Of a DNA stretch of 64,000 nucleotides, positions 63,961 through 64,000 are shown in pieces. Location of the stretch: positions 11,036,501 to 11,100,500 of the forward strand of contig CM034106.1 in assembly GCA_019914945.1 (NCBI GenBank). Reading direction: 5' to 3'. This DNA is from Typha latifolia (Eukaryota > Streptophyta > Magnoliopsida > Poales > Typhaceae). Below the pieces are notes generated by a model, which saw only the letters and a program-made list of their open reading frames with translations, searched no databases and was not told the origin of the DNA. The position numbers and the translations under genes are program-made. Within the stretch, counting starts at the first letter, position 1; every line of letters starts with the position of its first letter.

Positions 63961-64000
63961 TAATTTCATAAAATCAAGATGGAATATTATGTTATTTTTT

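Overview
This window is nuclear DNA of a flowering plant. Every recognisable gene is a plant gene with plant-type GT-AG introns. The gaps are AT-rich and hold retroelement remnants, hAT-type non-autonomous transposons and microsatellites. Gene content and AT-rich introns would suit a non-grass monocot, but the species cannot be fixed from sequence alone.

Layout (+ is left to right). 1-4.0 kb: 3' part of a SOC1-like MIKC MADS-box gene (+), with a decayed copia-like element in its first intron. 6.4-6.9 kb: intronless BRH1-type RING-H2 E3 ligase gene (-). 7-13.2 kb: repeat-rich, with a clear hAT-type element at 8.9-9.5 kb. 13.3-15.8 kb: DMR6-like 2-oxoglutarate dioxygenase (+). 18.0-20.4 kb: plastid ribosomal protein L11 (+). 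21.8-23.3 kb: group Ia bHLH factor (-). 23.3-29.6 kb: no gene seen. 29.6-32.1 kb: thylakoid protein CURT1B-like (+). 34.1-37.4 kb: clock MYB factor LHY/CCA1 (+). 38.4-46.5 kb: autophagy kinase ATG1 (-), convergent with LHY, with introns full of young duplications and a hAT insertion. 51.6-60.9 kb: complete DICER-LIKE 1 (+), 19 coding exons and 1905 residues, with the miR162 target site split across an intron. 63.4 kb to the edge: 5' part of a class III peroxidase (+).

The genes do not form an operon or pathway. They are independent loci for flowering time, ubiquitin transfer, salicylate catabolism, plastid translation, transcription control, thylakoid architecture, the circadian clock, autophagy, microRNA biogenesis and cell-wall oxidation. 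I found no undescribed multi-gene system. The most rewarding details are the miR162 site and GC-AG intron in DCL1, hAT elements with exact 8-bp target duplications, several tandem duplications and one 24-bp perfect hairpin inside ATG1 introns, and an in-frame 87-nt intron in LHY. Exon borders were read by eye from splice consensus, reading phase and family similarity; no alignment or transcript data were available.
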